Positions 34,953 through 42,378 of a DNA stretch of 64,000 nucleotides are shown here, in pieces (the first letter of the stretch is position 1; each line of letters begins with the position of its first letter). Location of the stretch: assembly GCF_001426405.1 (NCBI RefSeq), contig NZ_LMEP01000025.1, forward strand, positions 144,750 to 208,749. Reading direction: 5' to 3'. The DNA is from Streptomyces sp. Root1304 (GTDB lineage Bacteria > Actinomycetota > Actinomycetes > Streptomycetales > Streptomycetaceae). The translations under genes and the position numbers were made by a program. The notes under the pieces were generated by a model. It did no database searches and had not been told where the DNA came from. It saw nothing but the letters and a program-made list of their open reading frames with translations.

Positions 34953-35513
34953 TCAGAGGTTGGCGGAGTCGACCTTCAGCACCAGCGAGCGCTGGTAGAG
35001 GTCCTCCAGATACGCGGGGAACGAGGGCTCCGCGCCGGTCCCGACCGGCACGACGGGCAGCCCGTCCGCCGCCTTGAGGAGCCGGGGGCTCGCCGTGTGC
35101 AGGACGCCCCCGCGGCCGATGACCTGGGCGAGCAGCAGCCGCTCGTGCGCGGGCAGGCCCTCCAGCGCGGGCGTGCCGAACGCCCGGCGGACGTCGTCCT
35201 CCTCGTACGGGACCCGGTCGATCGCCAGGTCGGTGTGGAGGACGTCCATGAACGGGTAGTACTCGTCCTGCACGCCGCGCTCGTACGCCCAGACCAGGTC
35301 GTCGCAGCGGCCCACCTGCTCCCAGCTCATGACGACCCGGCCCGCGTCCCCGGCGGCCAGCCGGCCGGCGAAGAAGGCCTTGGCGCCGACGCGGACGGCG
35401 TCGTCCTCGCTGTGCATGCCCATGAAGAGCGTGGCGTCGATGAACACCGTGGGGGCGTGGTCAGTCGCCTCGGGGCCGTGGCCGGTCACCGTCGGGTTCG
35501 CTTCAGGCCGCAT
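34953..35513 (-). CDS. Unassigned 186-residue protein with PIN-like features (candidate cyclodehydratase)
   Basis: This protein has no signal peptide or membrane span. VFIDATLFMG with Asp26 resembles the first strand of a PIN domain, and HERLLLAQVIGRGGVLHTASPRLLKAA resembles its last part, but the usual final acidic residue is replaced (TAS at 140-142). It may correspond to DUF6190; I am not certain. It overlaps the end of the arginine-oxidase gene by 11 bp and lies next to the aldolase. The azomycin pathway needs a protein that closes guanidinoacetaldehyde to 2-aminoimidazole (RohQ), and this is the only unassigned gene inside the operon. Confidence 0.5.
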   Translation of the reverse strand: MRPEANPTVTGHGPEATDHAPTVFIDATLFMGMHSEDDAVRVGAKAFFAGRLAAGDAGRVVMSWEQVGRCDDLVWAYERGVQDEYYPFMDVLHTDLAIDRVPYEEDDVRRAFGTPALEGLPAHERLLLAQVIGRGGVLHTASPRLLKAADGLPVVPVGTGAEPSFPAYLEDLYQRSLVLKVDSANL

Positions 35514-36681
35514 AGCGCTCGAGCACCTTCCGCATCCGCTCCATGGCGCCGGCGAAGACCTCGGGCTCGCGGGCCAGGGCCAGGCGCACGAAGCGCTCGC
35601 CCTTCTCCTTGGTGTTCCAGTAGAAGAAGGTGCCCGGCAGGACGTACACCTCCTCGTCGAAGAGGACGGCCTGCAGCTGGGTGGCGGTCAGGTGCTCCGG
35701 CTTGATCCGGAACCAGGCGACGCTGGTGCCGACGACCGGCTCCTGGAACTCCAGGATGGTGCCGTGCAGCGCGGCGCGGGCGGCGTCGCCGTTGGTCTTG
35801 ATGATGTCGCGCACCGAGGCGAAGCCGTCGGTGATCGAGTCCTCGATGTACTGCGTGACCATGTTGAGGACGAACGGCGAGACGTTCAGCAGCACGCTGG
35901 TGTGGAGGTTGTAGACCTCCTCCTGGATGTTCCGGCTGGCCGTGATCATGGCGCACTTGGCGTCCTGGATCGGCCAGGTCTTGCCGGTGTCCTCCATCAC
36001 CATGTACGTGACGCCGGACTCCTCCAGGAGCTGGTAGATGTCCACCCGGCCGACGCCCTCGTCGCAGAGCGCGAAGGACGCGAAGCAGAAGTCCATCACC
36101 AGGACCTTGTCGTGGTCCACGCAGTAGCGGACGACCTCGCGGAAGCCCTCCAGCTTCTCGGCGAGCAGGGTGAACCCGGTGGGGTTGTTGGGGTCGACGA
36201 GGTAGATGGCGTCGGCGTCGACCTGGTCCACGAGCCGCTCGTAGATGGCGTCCTTCTCGTGCAGCGCCGACTCGGCGAGCGGGGAGATCGGCACCTGCAT
36301 GTTGCGGAGCAGGTCGACCAGGTTGTCGAAGCAGGGCTCGACGAGCTGCACCGACATCCCGCGCTGCTTGAGGAACATGCCGGCGACCATCGTCGACACG
36401 CTGGCGGAGTAGGAAAGGAGCGTGCGGTCCATCGCACGGGCGGTGGGCTGCTGGTGCAGACGGAAGAAGGCGTCGATGAACTGGCGCTCGAAGTGCGCCT
36501 GCTGCTTCGACTCGGACTCGTGCCACAGCTCGGGAAGCCGCGAGACGATCCGCTCCTGGGACGCGGACTGACGCTGGTGGGTGTGCGCGTCGGCCAGGTT
36601 GAACCGGGTCTTCAGGGCTTCGATCTCGTGCTGGGTGAGGTCGACGAACGTGCTGACGTCTGCCTTGTCGGTCAACGACAT
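35503..36681 (-). CDS. rohP: PLP-dependent L-arginine oxidase (MppP/RohP type)
   Basis: The 392-residue fold type I protein resembles the enduracididine enzyme MppP rather than ordinary aminotransferases. Shared features as recalled include NLADAH, RLPELWHESE, LLSYSASVS, CFDNLVDLLRN, DPNNPTG and MEDTGKTWP. Glu19 and His33 have the same 14-residue spacing as MppP Glu15 and His29, which are needed for oxygen-dependent arginine hydroxylation. The product would be 4-hydroxy-2-ketoarginine. ATG at 36679-36681 is chosen from homology. It is the first gene of the leftward operon. Confidence 0.85.
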   Translation of the reverse strand: MSLTDKADVSTFVDLTQHEIEALKTRFNLADAHTHQRQSASQERIVSRLPELWHESESKQQAHFERQFIDAFFRLHQQPTARAMDRTLLSYSASVSTMVAGMFLKQRGMSVQLVEPCFDNLVDLLRNMQVPISPLAESALHEKDAIYERLVDQVDADAIYLVDPNNPTGFTLLAEKLEGFREVVRYCVDHDKVLVMDFCFASFALCDEGVGRVDIYQLLEESGVTYMVMEDTGKTWPIQDAKCAMITASRNIQEEVYNLHTSVLLNVSPFVLNMVTQYIEDSITDGFASVRDIIKTNGDAARAALHGTILEFQEPVVGTSVAWFRIKPEHLTATQLQAVLFDEEVYVLPGTFFYWNTKEKGERFVRLALAREPEVFAGAMERMRKVLERYAA

Positions 36682-36736
36682 GAAGAACTCCCGCTGTCGA
36701 TACGAATCTCCGTCCGGAATTCCGGCGGCGTGAATG

Positions 36737-36765
36737 ACTGTAGGAGCTTCGAGTGCCCTTGCGAA
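36737..36765 (-). promoter_or_regulatory. Promoter of the azomycin-type operon
   Basis: On the minus strand TTCGCA (36760-36765) and TACAGT (36737-36742) are 17 bp apart, about 56 bp upstream of the arginine-oxidase start. The surrounding bases are AT-richer than the local average. Confidence 0.5.
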
Positions 36766-36813
36766 TAACGGCCGGGTCACGCAATTAATAATCACCGCGA
36801 TGTTCTGCCGGCG

Positions 36814-36869
36814 AAAAAAAGGAACGACGGCCAGGCATTCCTCGAATAGGAATGCCTGACCGTCGTTCC
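36814..36869 (-). terminator. Rho-independent terminator after the DsbA-like gene
   Basis: Two 10-bp stems (36821-36830 with 36860-36869, and 36832-36841 with 36849-36858) are separated by one mismatch and close on a 7-nt loop. On the leftward transcript this is followed by seven U residues (A-run at 36814-36820). It isolates the arginine-oxidase operon from the transcript upstream. Confidence 0.93.
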
Positions 36870-36901
36870 CGTCGTCCGGCCGCCCTCGGCGGCCTGTCCG
36901 G

Positions 36902-37603
36902 CTATTCGGTGGCGGCCGCCAGCAGGATGTCCTCGTACACCTTCGGGTCGTCCGAGGCGATCACCGGCCAGCCGATGCCGTACGCACCCTCCCAGCCGAC
37001 GTCGATGCCGGGGTTGGCGTGGTCGGAGCCGTCGGGCAGGAACAGGTGCGGGCTGCAGTTCACCCGGTCGCTCTTGGACAGGGCCGCCTGGTCGGCGAGG
37101 GTACGGCGGGCCCGGCCGTCGTCCAGGGCCTCGGTGAGCGCGTCGACGTCGACGGCGCCCGTCTCGGCGGCCACGTCCAGGATCACCTTGCGGTGGCTGA
37201 TGCAGCGGGACTCGGCCCAGAAGGCGCGGCGCAGTCCGAGGTCCAGCTGCTCGGAGGCGTTCAGGCTCTGTTCCTTGGCGGCGAGCACCGCCTCCAGGGC
37301 GGGCAGCGTCGTCGAGGGGTAGAGCCAGTCCTTGGCCTGCCACAGCTGCCAGCCGGCGGCCGGCTCCAGGCTGGCCATCCGGGCGACCTCGCTGTCCGTG
37401 CCGGGGCGCGGGCTCGGGGCGTCGTTCAGCAGTTCCAGCGGGAAGGCGCGCAGGTCGAAGGCGACCTGCTCCTCCAGGCCGAGGCGGGCCCGGGTGGCGT
37501 GCAGCCGGTGGACGGCGATGTGCGCGAAGGAACACCAGATGTCGGAGAAGACGGTGACGACTCCGCGCGGCGGGGTCAGGTCGGCGGTGGTCGGGTCGGA
37601 CAT
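36902..37603 (-). CDS. DsbA/HCCA-isomerase-fold protein with one active-site cysteine
   Basis: The 233-residue cytoplasmic protein has the thioredoxin-like DsbA arrangement. The N-terminal strand VVTVFSDIWCSFAH holds a single Cys24 where FrnE-type oxidoreductases have CxxC, and the C-terminal NCSPHLFLPDG segment holds the cis-Pro-like loop. This pattern fits glutathione/mycothiol-dependent isomerases or a non-redox relative rather than a disulfide oxidase. It ends just before a strong terminator. A role in the neighbouring pathway or in thiol-based protection from nitroimidazole is possible, but not shown. Confidence 0.72.
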   Translation of the reverse strand: MSDPTTADLTPPRGVVTVFSDIWCSFAHIAVHRLHATRARLGLEEQVAFDLRAFPLELLNDAPSPRPGTDSEVARMASLEPAAGWQLWQAKDWLYPSTTLPALEAVLAAKEQSLNASEQLDLGLRRAFWAESRCISHRKVILDVAAETGAVDVDALTEALDDGRARRTLADQAALSKSDRVNCSPHLFLPDGSDHANPGIDVGWEGAYGIGWPVIASDDPKVYEDILLAAATE

Positions 37604-37674
37604 GGTTCTCCTCGGTTCGTGCGGCCGGCGGGGCGGAGGCCCGGCCGGCGTTCGTGCGCGGGCGGAGCGAAGGC

Positions 37675-38475
37675 TCAGCCGGCGGGGGATTCGACGGCGT
37701 CCAGGGCCGCCTCGAGGTCGAGGTCGGCGTCGGGCAGCCAGGCGGGCAGGGAGGGGATGCGGGCCATGGCCTCGAAGAGCCGCGGCACGGCACCCTCGCG
37801 GACGGTGGGTCCGTGGGCGCTGAGCAGCTTCGCGGGGCGCAGGGCGGCGAGCTCGTGCACCGGCCGGAGGAATTTCGCCTCGTCGGCCAGTGCGGTCCAG
37901 GGGGCTATCGCACGGTTCAGGACCTCGAAGCCGTGAAAGAATTCCTCCTCGGACAGCTCGTCGAACTCCTGGTGAATTTCCTCGACCACGGTACCGAAAC
38001 TGTCGGAGCTGTAGAGCGTTCCATCGGAATGGTCGAACACGGCGAGGGTGCCGGGTGAATCGAAAGTGGGCGGCCGGTGAAAACTCAGCTCACGATCGCC
38101 GACTTTCACGCGGCTTCCCGGGTTCGCGGTCACCACCCGTTCCTGCGGAATGCTGAACTCCTCCGATATTCGCGTCAGTGATATCGCGTTCGCGAGCACC
38201 TTCGCGTTCGGCGCGGCCGCCAGGATCCGTGCGAGGGCGCCGGTGTGGTCGCGGTCGTCGTGGGTGACGACGACCCAGCGCAGATCGGCCGGCTCGACGA
38301 GCGACCAGAGGGAGTCGAGGAAGCCCTCGCGGTCGACGGGCATGCCCGTGTCCACGAGCATCGGTTCGCCGGAGCGGAGCAGGAAGGCGTTCACCGGCTG
38401 GTCGCCGAGGCCCGGGATGGGCAGGGCCGAGGGGAGGACGTGGAGGTCCGGCCCGGCGGTGTAGGACGCTTTCAT
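37675..38475 (-). CDS. Metallo-beta-lactamase-fold protein (ODP/flavodiiron-like)
   Basis: The 266-residue protein carries HDDRDH at 72-77, a metal motif close to HxDxDH. Later RPPTFDSPGTLAVFD, LYSSDSFG and LLSAHGPT segments follow the order in oxygen-binding diiron proteins. It lacks the flavodoxin domain of full flavodiiron enzymes. It may act on oxygen, nitric oxide or a hydrolysable intermediate. Start ATG 38473-38475 is favoured over an upstream one. It lies 71 bp ahead of the DsbA-like gene and probably shares its transcript. Confidence 0.78.
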   Translation of the reverse strand: MKASYTAGPDLHVLPSALPIPGLGDQPVNAFLLRSGEPMLVDTGMPVDREGFLDSLWSLVEPADLRWVVVTHDDRDHTGALARILAAAPNAKVLANAISLTRISEEFSIPQERVVTANPGSRVKVGDRELSFHRPPTFDSPGTLAVFDHSDGTLYSSDSFGTVVEEIHQEFDELSEEEFFHGFEVLNRAIAPWTALADEAKFLRPVHELAALRPAKLLSAHGPTVREGAVPRLFEAMARIPSLPAWLPDADLDLEAALDAVESPAG

Positions 38476-38562
38476 GACAGACCTTTCGTGACGGGCGGCA
38501 CGGTGACGCACCGAGCGGGCCGCCGCCCCCGGGCGGGGGCCCGGGGGCGGACGCGGCCCGGG

Positions 38563-39501
38563 TCAGACGAGCTGGATGGTGAGGGAGCCGGCGATCAGCA
38601 GGGCGAGGCCGAGGGCGCGCTCCTTGGTGAGCGAGCGCTGCGGGAGCTTGAACAGGCCCTTGTGGTCGATCAGCGCCGAGGTCAGCTGCTGCCCCGTCAC
38701 GGTCAGGGCGATGGTCACGGCCGCGCCGATGGTGGGGATGAGGAGGAAGGTGCCGGTGACGTACGCGGCGGCGCAGGCGCCTCCGAGCCAGCCCCACCAG
38801 GGCATCTTCTTCAGCGGGGCGATCTTGGGCTTCGGGGTCTTCCGGGTCGCGTAGAGCACGAGCAGGACGACGGCGATGGTGAAGGTCGCCACGGCGAAGC
38901 TGATCACGGCGACGGTGATGGGCTGCTTGAGCTGGGCGCGGAGCTGGGCGTTGACCGCGCCCTGCACGGGGAGCACGCCACCGGCGATGATGCCGAGCGC
39001 GAGCCAGCCGGCGCGGCCGGCGCCCGACATCTTGGGGGCGCCGGGAGGGGCGGCGGCCTTCATGCCCCGGATGATCACGACGATGCCGGCGAGGACGGCC
39101 ACGGCACCCACGACGATGCCGACGCTCAGGTCCTTCCGCTCCAGGCCGAGGAGACCGAAGAGGTCGAGCGCGAGCGAGGCGAACATCTGGCCGGTGACGA
39201 AGAGCCCCACGGCGGCGAGGGCGCCGAGCCGCGGGAAGAGCAGGATGCCGCTGGTGATGTAGAGCGGACTTGCCAGTCCGCCCAGCAGCTGCCAGGCCTC
39301 GACGTCGGGCAGTTTGCCGAGCGCGCCGAGGGCTCCGGCCGCGATGGCGAGCACGGTCAGCAGACCGGTCGCGACGCCGAGCTGGATGGTCGAGGCGCCG
39401 TACGGGGTGCCGACGGCCGAGTTGAGCTGGAGGTTCACCGAGGCCTGGACGGCCAGGAGGCAGCCGACCAGCAGGGCCGCGGCGAGTAGCGCGGTGTGCA
39501 T
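38563..39501 (-). CDS. DMT-superfamily transporter, tandem YdcZ (DUF606) type
   Basis: The 312-residue protein has about ten spans in two homologous halves; each begins with the motif QASVNLQLNSAVGTPYGAS or its counterpart QGAVNAQLRAQLKQPITVA. YdcZ/DUF606 proteins are small-molecule carriers of uncertain direction. The gene faces a TetR regulator across twin operators, a common layout for a drug-efflux pump. Export of azomycin or an intermediate as self-protection is a reasonable inference. Start ATG 39499-39501. Confidence 0.82.
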   Translation of the reverse strand: MHTALLAAALLVGCLLAVQASVNLQLNSAVGTPYGASTIQLGVATGLLTVLAIAAGALGALGKLPDVEAWQLLGGLASPLYITSGILLFPRLGALAAVGLFVTGQMFASLALDLFGLLGLERKDLSVGIVVGAVAVLAGIVVIIRGMKAAAPPGAPKMSGAGRAGWLALGIIAGGVLPVQGAVNAQLRAQLKQPITVAVISFAVATFTIAVVLLVLYATRKTPKPKIAPLKKMPWWGWLGGACAAAYVTGTFLLIPTIGAAVTIALTVTGQQLTSALIDHKGLFKLPQRSLTKERALGLALLIAGSLTIQLV

Positions 39502-39535
39502 CTTGATCTCCCTGGGGCGGGGATGGCGAGCGGAT

Positions 39536-39597
39536 AAGTGGACACTGAGTCCGTTTAGCATGCCACGGGAGATGGCAAACGGACAAGGTGTCCACTT
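39536..39597. promoter_or_regulatory. Duplicated, inverted TetR operator
   Basis: Two 21-bp sites, 39536-39556 and 39577-39597, are reverse-complement copies of each other with three differences confined to the centre. Each is itself a partial palindrome with GGAC and GTCC arms five bases apart. They occupy the divergent region between the YdcZ-type transporter and the TetR gene. Confidence 0.8.
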
Positions 39598-39624
39598 AGC
39601 CCCGAGGGAAGTAAGGTCTGGTCC

Positions 39625-40287
39625 ATGAGCGACGACGAGCAGCGCGGACGTGGAGCCGCCTCCGTGCACCGGGTCGGCGGGCTCCTCGGTGACCTCCAGG
39701 CGGCGGACGAACAGCCGGTCGCCCCGCGACGGCGGGCGGACGCGGAGCGCAACCGCGCCCTGATCCTGGCCGCGGCGGAGCAGCTCTTCGCGGAGCAGGA
39801 TCCGCGCTCCGTCACCATGGACCGGATCGCCAAGGCCGCCGGGGTGGGCCGCGCCACGCTCTACCGGAGCTTCCCCGATCCGTCCTCGGTCGCCGTGGCG
39901 CTGCTCGACGAGCACGAGCGCCGGCTCCAGGGGCAGCTCATCTACGGCCCGCCGCCGCTGGGTCCCGGCGCGCCCGCCGGAGAGCGCCTGGCCGCGTTCT
40001 ACCTCGCGATGCTCGATCTGCTCGAACGCCATCTGCCGCTGGCGCTGGGGGCGGAGACCGGCCCCGCGCGCTTCCGGACGGGCGCCTACGGCTTCTGGCG
40101 CGTGCATGTCCGCACGCTGCTCGTCGACCACGGGATCCAGGACCCGGACCCGCTGATCGACATCGCGCTCAGCCCCCTGTCACCCGAGCTGTTCCAGTTC
40201 CAGCGCCACGAACTCGGCCTGTCGACCGAACGCATCGGCCGCTCGCTCGCGGACTTCGCCCGGCAGTTGCTGCGCTCGGGGGCGTGA
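39625..40287 (+). CDS. TetR-family regulator of the YdcZ-type transporter
   Basis: This 220-residue regulator has an N-terminal extension of about 35 residues, then a helix-turn-helix (VTMDRIAKAAGVGRATLYRSFPDPSSV, about 62-90) and a ligand domain of about 130 residues. It diverges from the transporter over a duplicated operator and is therefore a likely autorepressor. It is the pathway-edge regulator of the azomycin-type locus; its ligand may be a nitro- or aminoimidazole. Confidence 0.87.
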   Translation: MSDDEQRGRGAASVHRVGGLLGDLQAADEQPVAPRRRADAERNRALILAAAEQLFAEQDPRSVTMDRIAKAAGVGRATLYRSFPDPSSVAVALLDEHERRLQGQLIYGPPPLGPGAPAGERLAAFYLAMLDLLERHLPLALGAETGPARFRTGAYGFWRVHVRTLLVDHGIQDPDPLIDIALSPLSPELFQFQRHELGLSTERIGRSLADFARQLLRSGA

Positions 40288-40315
40288 GACGGGGGCTCGG
40301 GGGGCGTCCGGGCCC

Positions 40316-40436
40316 GGGTGGGTACGCGGCCGGCTCGGGTACGGGCGGGTACGCGGCCGGCTCGCGCTGTCGCGGGCCGACTCGGGTACGGTCGTGGGCC
40401 GGCTCGGGTACGGTCGTGGGCCGGCTCGGGTACGGG
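40316..40436. repeat. Tandem repeats after the TetR gene (22-bp unit)
   Basis: A 22-bp unit occurs twice exactly at 40381-40402 and 40403-40424, with 12 bp of a third copy to 40436. Related cggccggctcgggtacg-type words precede it from about 40316. The block is noncoding and lies between two convergent TetR-type genes. Confidence 0.8.
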
Positions 40437-40485
40437 AGGTGGGCCCGGGGGTGTGGGGCGGGTGTCCGGGCCCGTGGTGCCGGTG

Positions 40486-41172
40486 TCAGGTGCCGTGGTG
40501 CCGTGTGGTCGGGTGCACCAGGCCCGGCAGGATCAACTCCCAGATGCGGCCGAGCCGTTGCTCGGCCGGTCCGTGCAGCGCGCCGCTCTCGGCCGTCGGC
40601 CGGGGCCCCCGGGGCTCCTCGGCCGGCCAGCTCTCGTCGGCCGGCGGGTTGGGGACGCGCATCTCCAGCTCGACCCCGGTGATCACGTACCCGATGAGCG
40701 CCGCGACCGCCGTCGCGTCCACACCGGGCCGCAGGGCGTTCTCCGCCGCCGCGAAGCGCGCCAGGCGGGCCACCTCGCGCCGCCAGGGGCAGTCCCGGGA
40801 GAGGCCGGGGCCGGGTAACTGGAGCTCGCGCGCCAGGCGTTCGCCGGCCCGCGCCGTCGGGTCCGTCTCGAAGAGCCGGATGAGCGCGTGCGTCGCGATC
40901 ACCAGCTTGTCGATCGCCGTGCCGCCCACGCCCTCCGTCGACAGACACGCCGACTCCACCGTGATGCGGGTGACCGCGCGCGCTCGCACCCGCACCTCCG
41001 TCGCCAGGTCCGCCTTGGTCGCGAAGTGGAAGACGAGGGCGCCGGTGGTCACCCGTGCCTCGCCCGCGATCCGGGCCAGCGAGGCCCGCTCGTACCCCAC
41101 TCCGTCGAAGACCCGTGCGGCCGCCGACAGGATTTCCCGTCTTGTCCGCTCCGCCCTCTGCTGAATCGCCAT
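40486..41172 (-). CDS. Gamma-butyrolactone-receptor-like (ArpA/ScbR) regulator
   Basis: The 228-residue regulator begins MAIQQRAERTRREILSAAARVF, with a helix-turn-helix ending ALVFHFATKADLA, as in ArpA, ScbR and related Streptomyces receptors. The ligand domain keeps the tryptophan (Trp130 in CPWRREVARL) that lines the butyrolactone pocket in CprB. No AfsA-type synthase gene is nearby, so it may be an orphan or pseudo-receptor answering an external signal or an antibiotic. It could control the adjacent locus. ATG at 41170-41172. Confidence 0.75.
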   Translation of the reverse strand: MAIQQRAERTRREILSAAARVFDGVGYERASLARIAGEARVTTGALVFHFATKADLATEVRVRARAVTRITVESACLSTEGVGGTAIDKLVIATHALIRLFETDPTARAGERLARELQLPGPGLSRDCPWRREVARLARFAAAENALRPGVDATAVAALIGYVITGVELEMRVPNPPADESWPAEEPRGPRPTAESGALHGPAEQRLGRIWELILPGLVHPTTRHHGT

Positions 41173-41385
41173 GAGCTCCCCCGTCGGCTTACGAGAACTG
41201 CCGGAGCGTTATGTTCCGGCCTGCGCGTGTGACCGACTCGAAACTATCCGGCCGGGCGGCCACGAAACGTGTCCCCTCGGCCGACGGGCCGAAACTCGGG
41301 CTTGACAGGGGTTTCCGCTCCTGGTCGGGGGCGATTCCCCGCCACGGCCCGGCCGTGAAGTGTCCGGAACCGTGGGTATGCCCTG

Positions 41386-42303
41386 TCAGGTGGATTCAGC
41401 CGTTCCGGCGTCCGTGGATGCCCGCGCCCGGGAGCGGGAAACGGCCACACCGGCCAGGCACAGCGCGCCCCCGGCGAGGGTGAGCGGCCCCGGCAGCTCG
41501 CCCAGGAACGCCCAGGCCAGCAGGACGACCAGGGCGGGTACGGCATAGGTCGTCGCGCCCATCCGTCCCGCCGTCGTGCGGGCCAGCGCGTAGGCCCAGG
41601 TGGTGAACGCCAGCGCGGTCGGGAAGACCCCCAGATAGACCATGTTCAGGGTCGCCGACAGCGGTGCCGAACCCAGCTGCTCGACCAGCTGCCCGGCGAA
41701 CGGCAGACACGCCACCGCCCCCACCAGGCACCCGAAGGTCGTCACCTGGAGCGCGCCGGCGTGCGCCAGCGCGGGCTTCTGCGCCACGACCCCGCCCGCG
41801 TACGCCACCGCCGCGAGGAGGCAGAGCAGCACCCCGAGCACGGAGGCGTGACCGCCGGAGGACGCGCGGGACATCGAGAGGCCCACGGTCACCGCGCCCG
41901 CGAAGGACACCGCCATGCCCGCGAGCAGCCGGGGCGGCAGCGACTCCCTCAGGAACCGCGCGCCGAGCAGTGCGATCAGGATCGGCCCGATGTTCACCAC
42001 CATCGCCGCCGTCCCGGCGTCGACCTCCTGCTCGCCCCAGTTGAGCACCACCATGTAGACCCCGAACCAGAGCAGGCCCGAGACCAGGATCCCCGGCAGG
42101 GCGGCCCGGGGCGGCAGCCCCTCCCGCCGGACGAGGAGGACGGCCCCCAGGACCAGCGACCCGGCGAGCAGGCGCCCGAGGGCCAGCGCGCCGGGGGAGT
42201 AGGCGGCCCCGGCGCTGCGGATGGAGACGAAGGCCGAGGCCCACAGGACGACGGTGACCCCGGCGGCGACGAAGGCGAGCCGGGAGGAGGGTGGCTTCTG
42301 CAT
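41386..42303 (-). CDS. EamA/DMT-family exporter
   Basis: The 305-residue protein has ten predicted spans in two EamA repeats (VLWASAFVSIRSAGAAYSPG and the ALAHAGALQVTTFGCLVG-type second half). EamA proteins export amino acids, metabolites or drugs. The start at ATG 42301-42303 is chosen from the hydrophobic opening; an in-frame ATG 12 codons upstream is possible. It follows an ArsR regulator gene on the same strand. Confidence 0.85.
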   Translation of the reverse strand: MQKPPSSRLAFVAAGVTVVLWASAFVSIRSAGAAYSPGALALGRLLAGSLVLGAVLLVRREGLPPRAALPGILVSGLLWFGVYMVVLNWGEQEVDAGTAAMVVNIGPILIALLGARFLRESLPPRLLAGMAVSFAGAVTVGLSMSRASSGGHASVLGVLLCLLAAVAYAGGVVAQKPALAHAGALQVTTFGCLVGAVACLPFAGQLVEQLGSAPLSATLNMVYLGVFPTALAFTTWAYALARTTAGRMGATTYAVPALVVLLAWAFLGELPGPLTLAGGALCLAGVAVSRSRARASTDAGTAEST

Positions 42304-42378
42304 GCCCCGACGGTAGGGCGCGGACGGTTCGGCGCTCACCGCAATATTGCGGGGCCGGGTGGTCCGCGGGCCCGGGAG

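Noticed and set aside
30532..36681. Enduracididine-type (Mpp) amino acid pathway
   Set aside because: The PLP enzyme resembles MppP, but MppQ and MppR counterparts are missing. An aldolase plus an N-oxygenase with redox partners fits azomycin better.
40316..40436. CRISPR array or coding repeats
   Set aside because: Repeats are contiguous, and the frames through them lack a plausible start or protein pattern.
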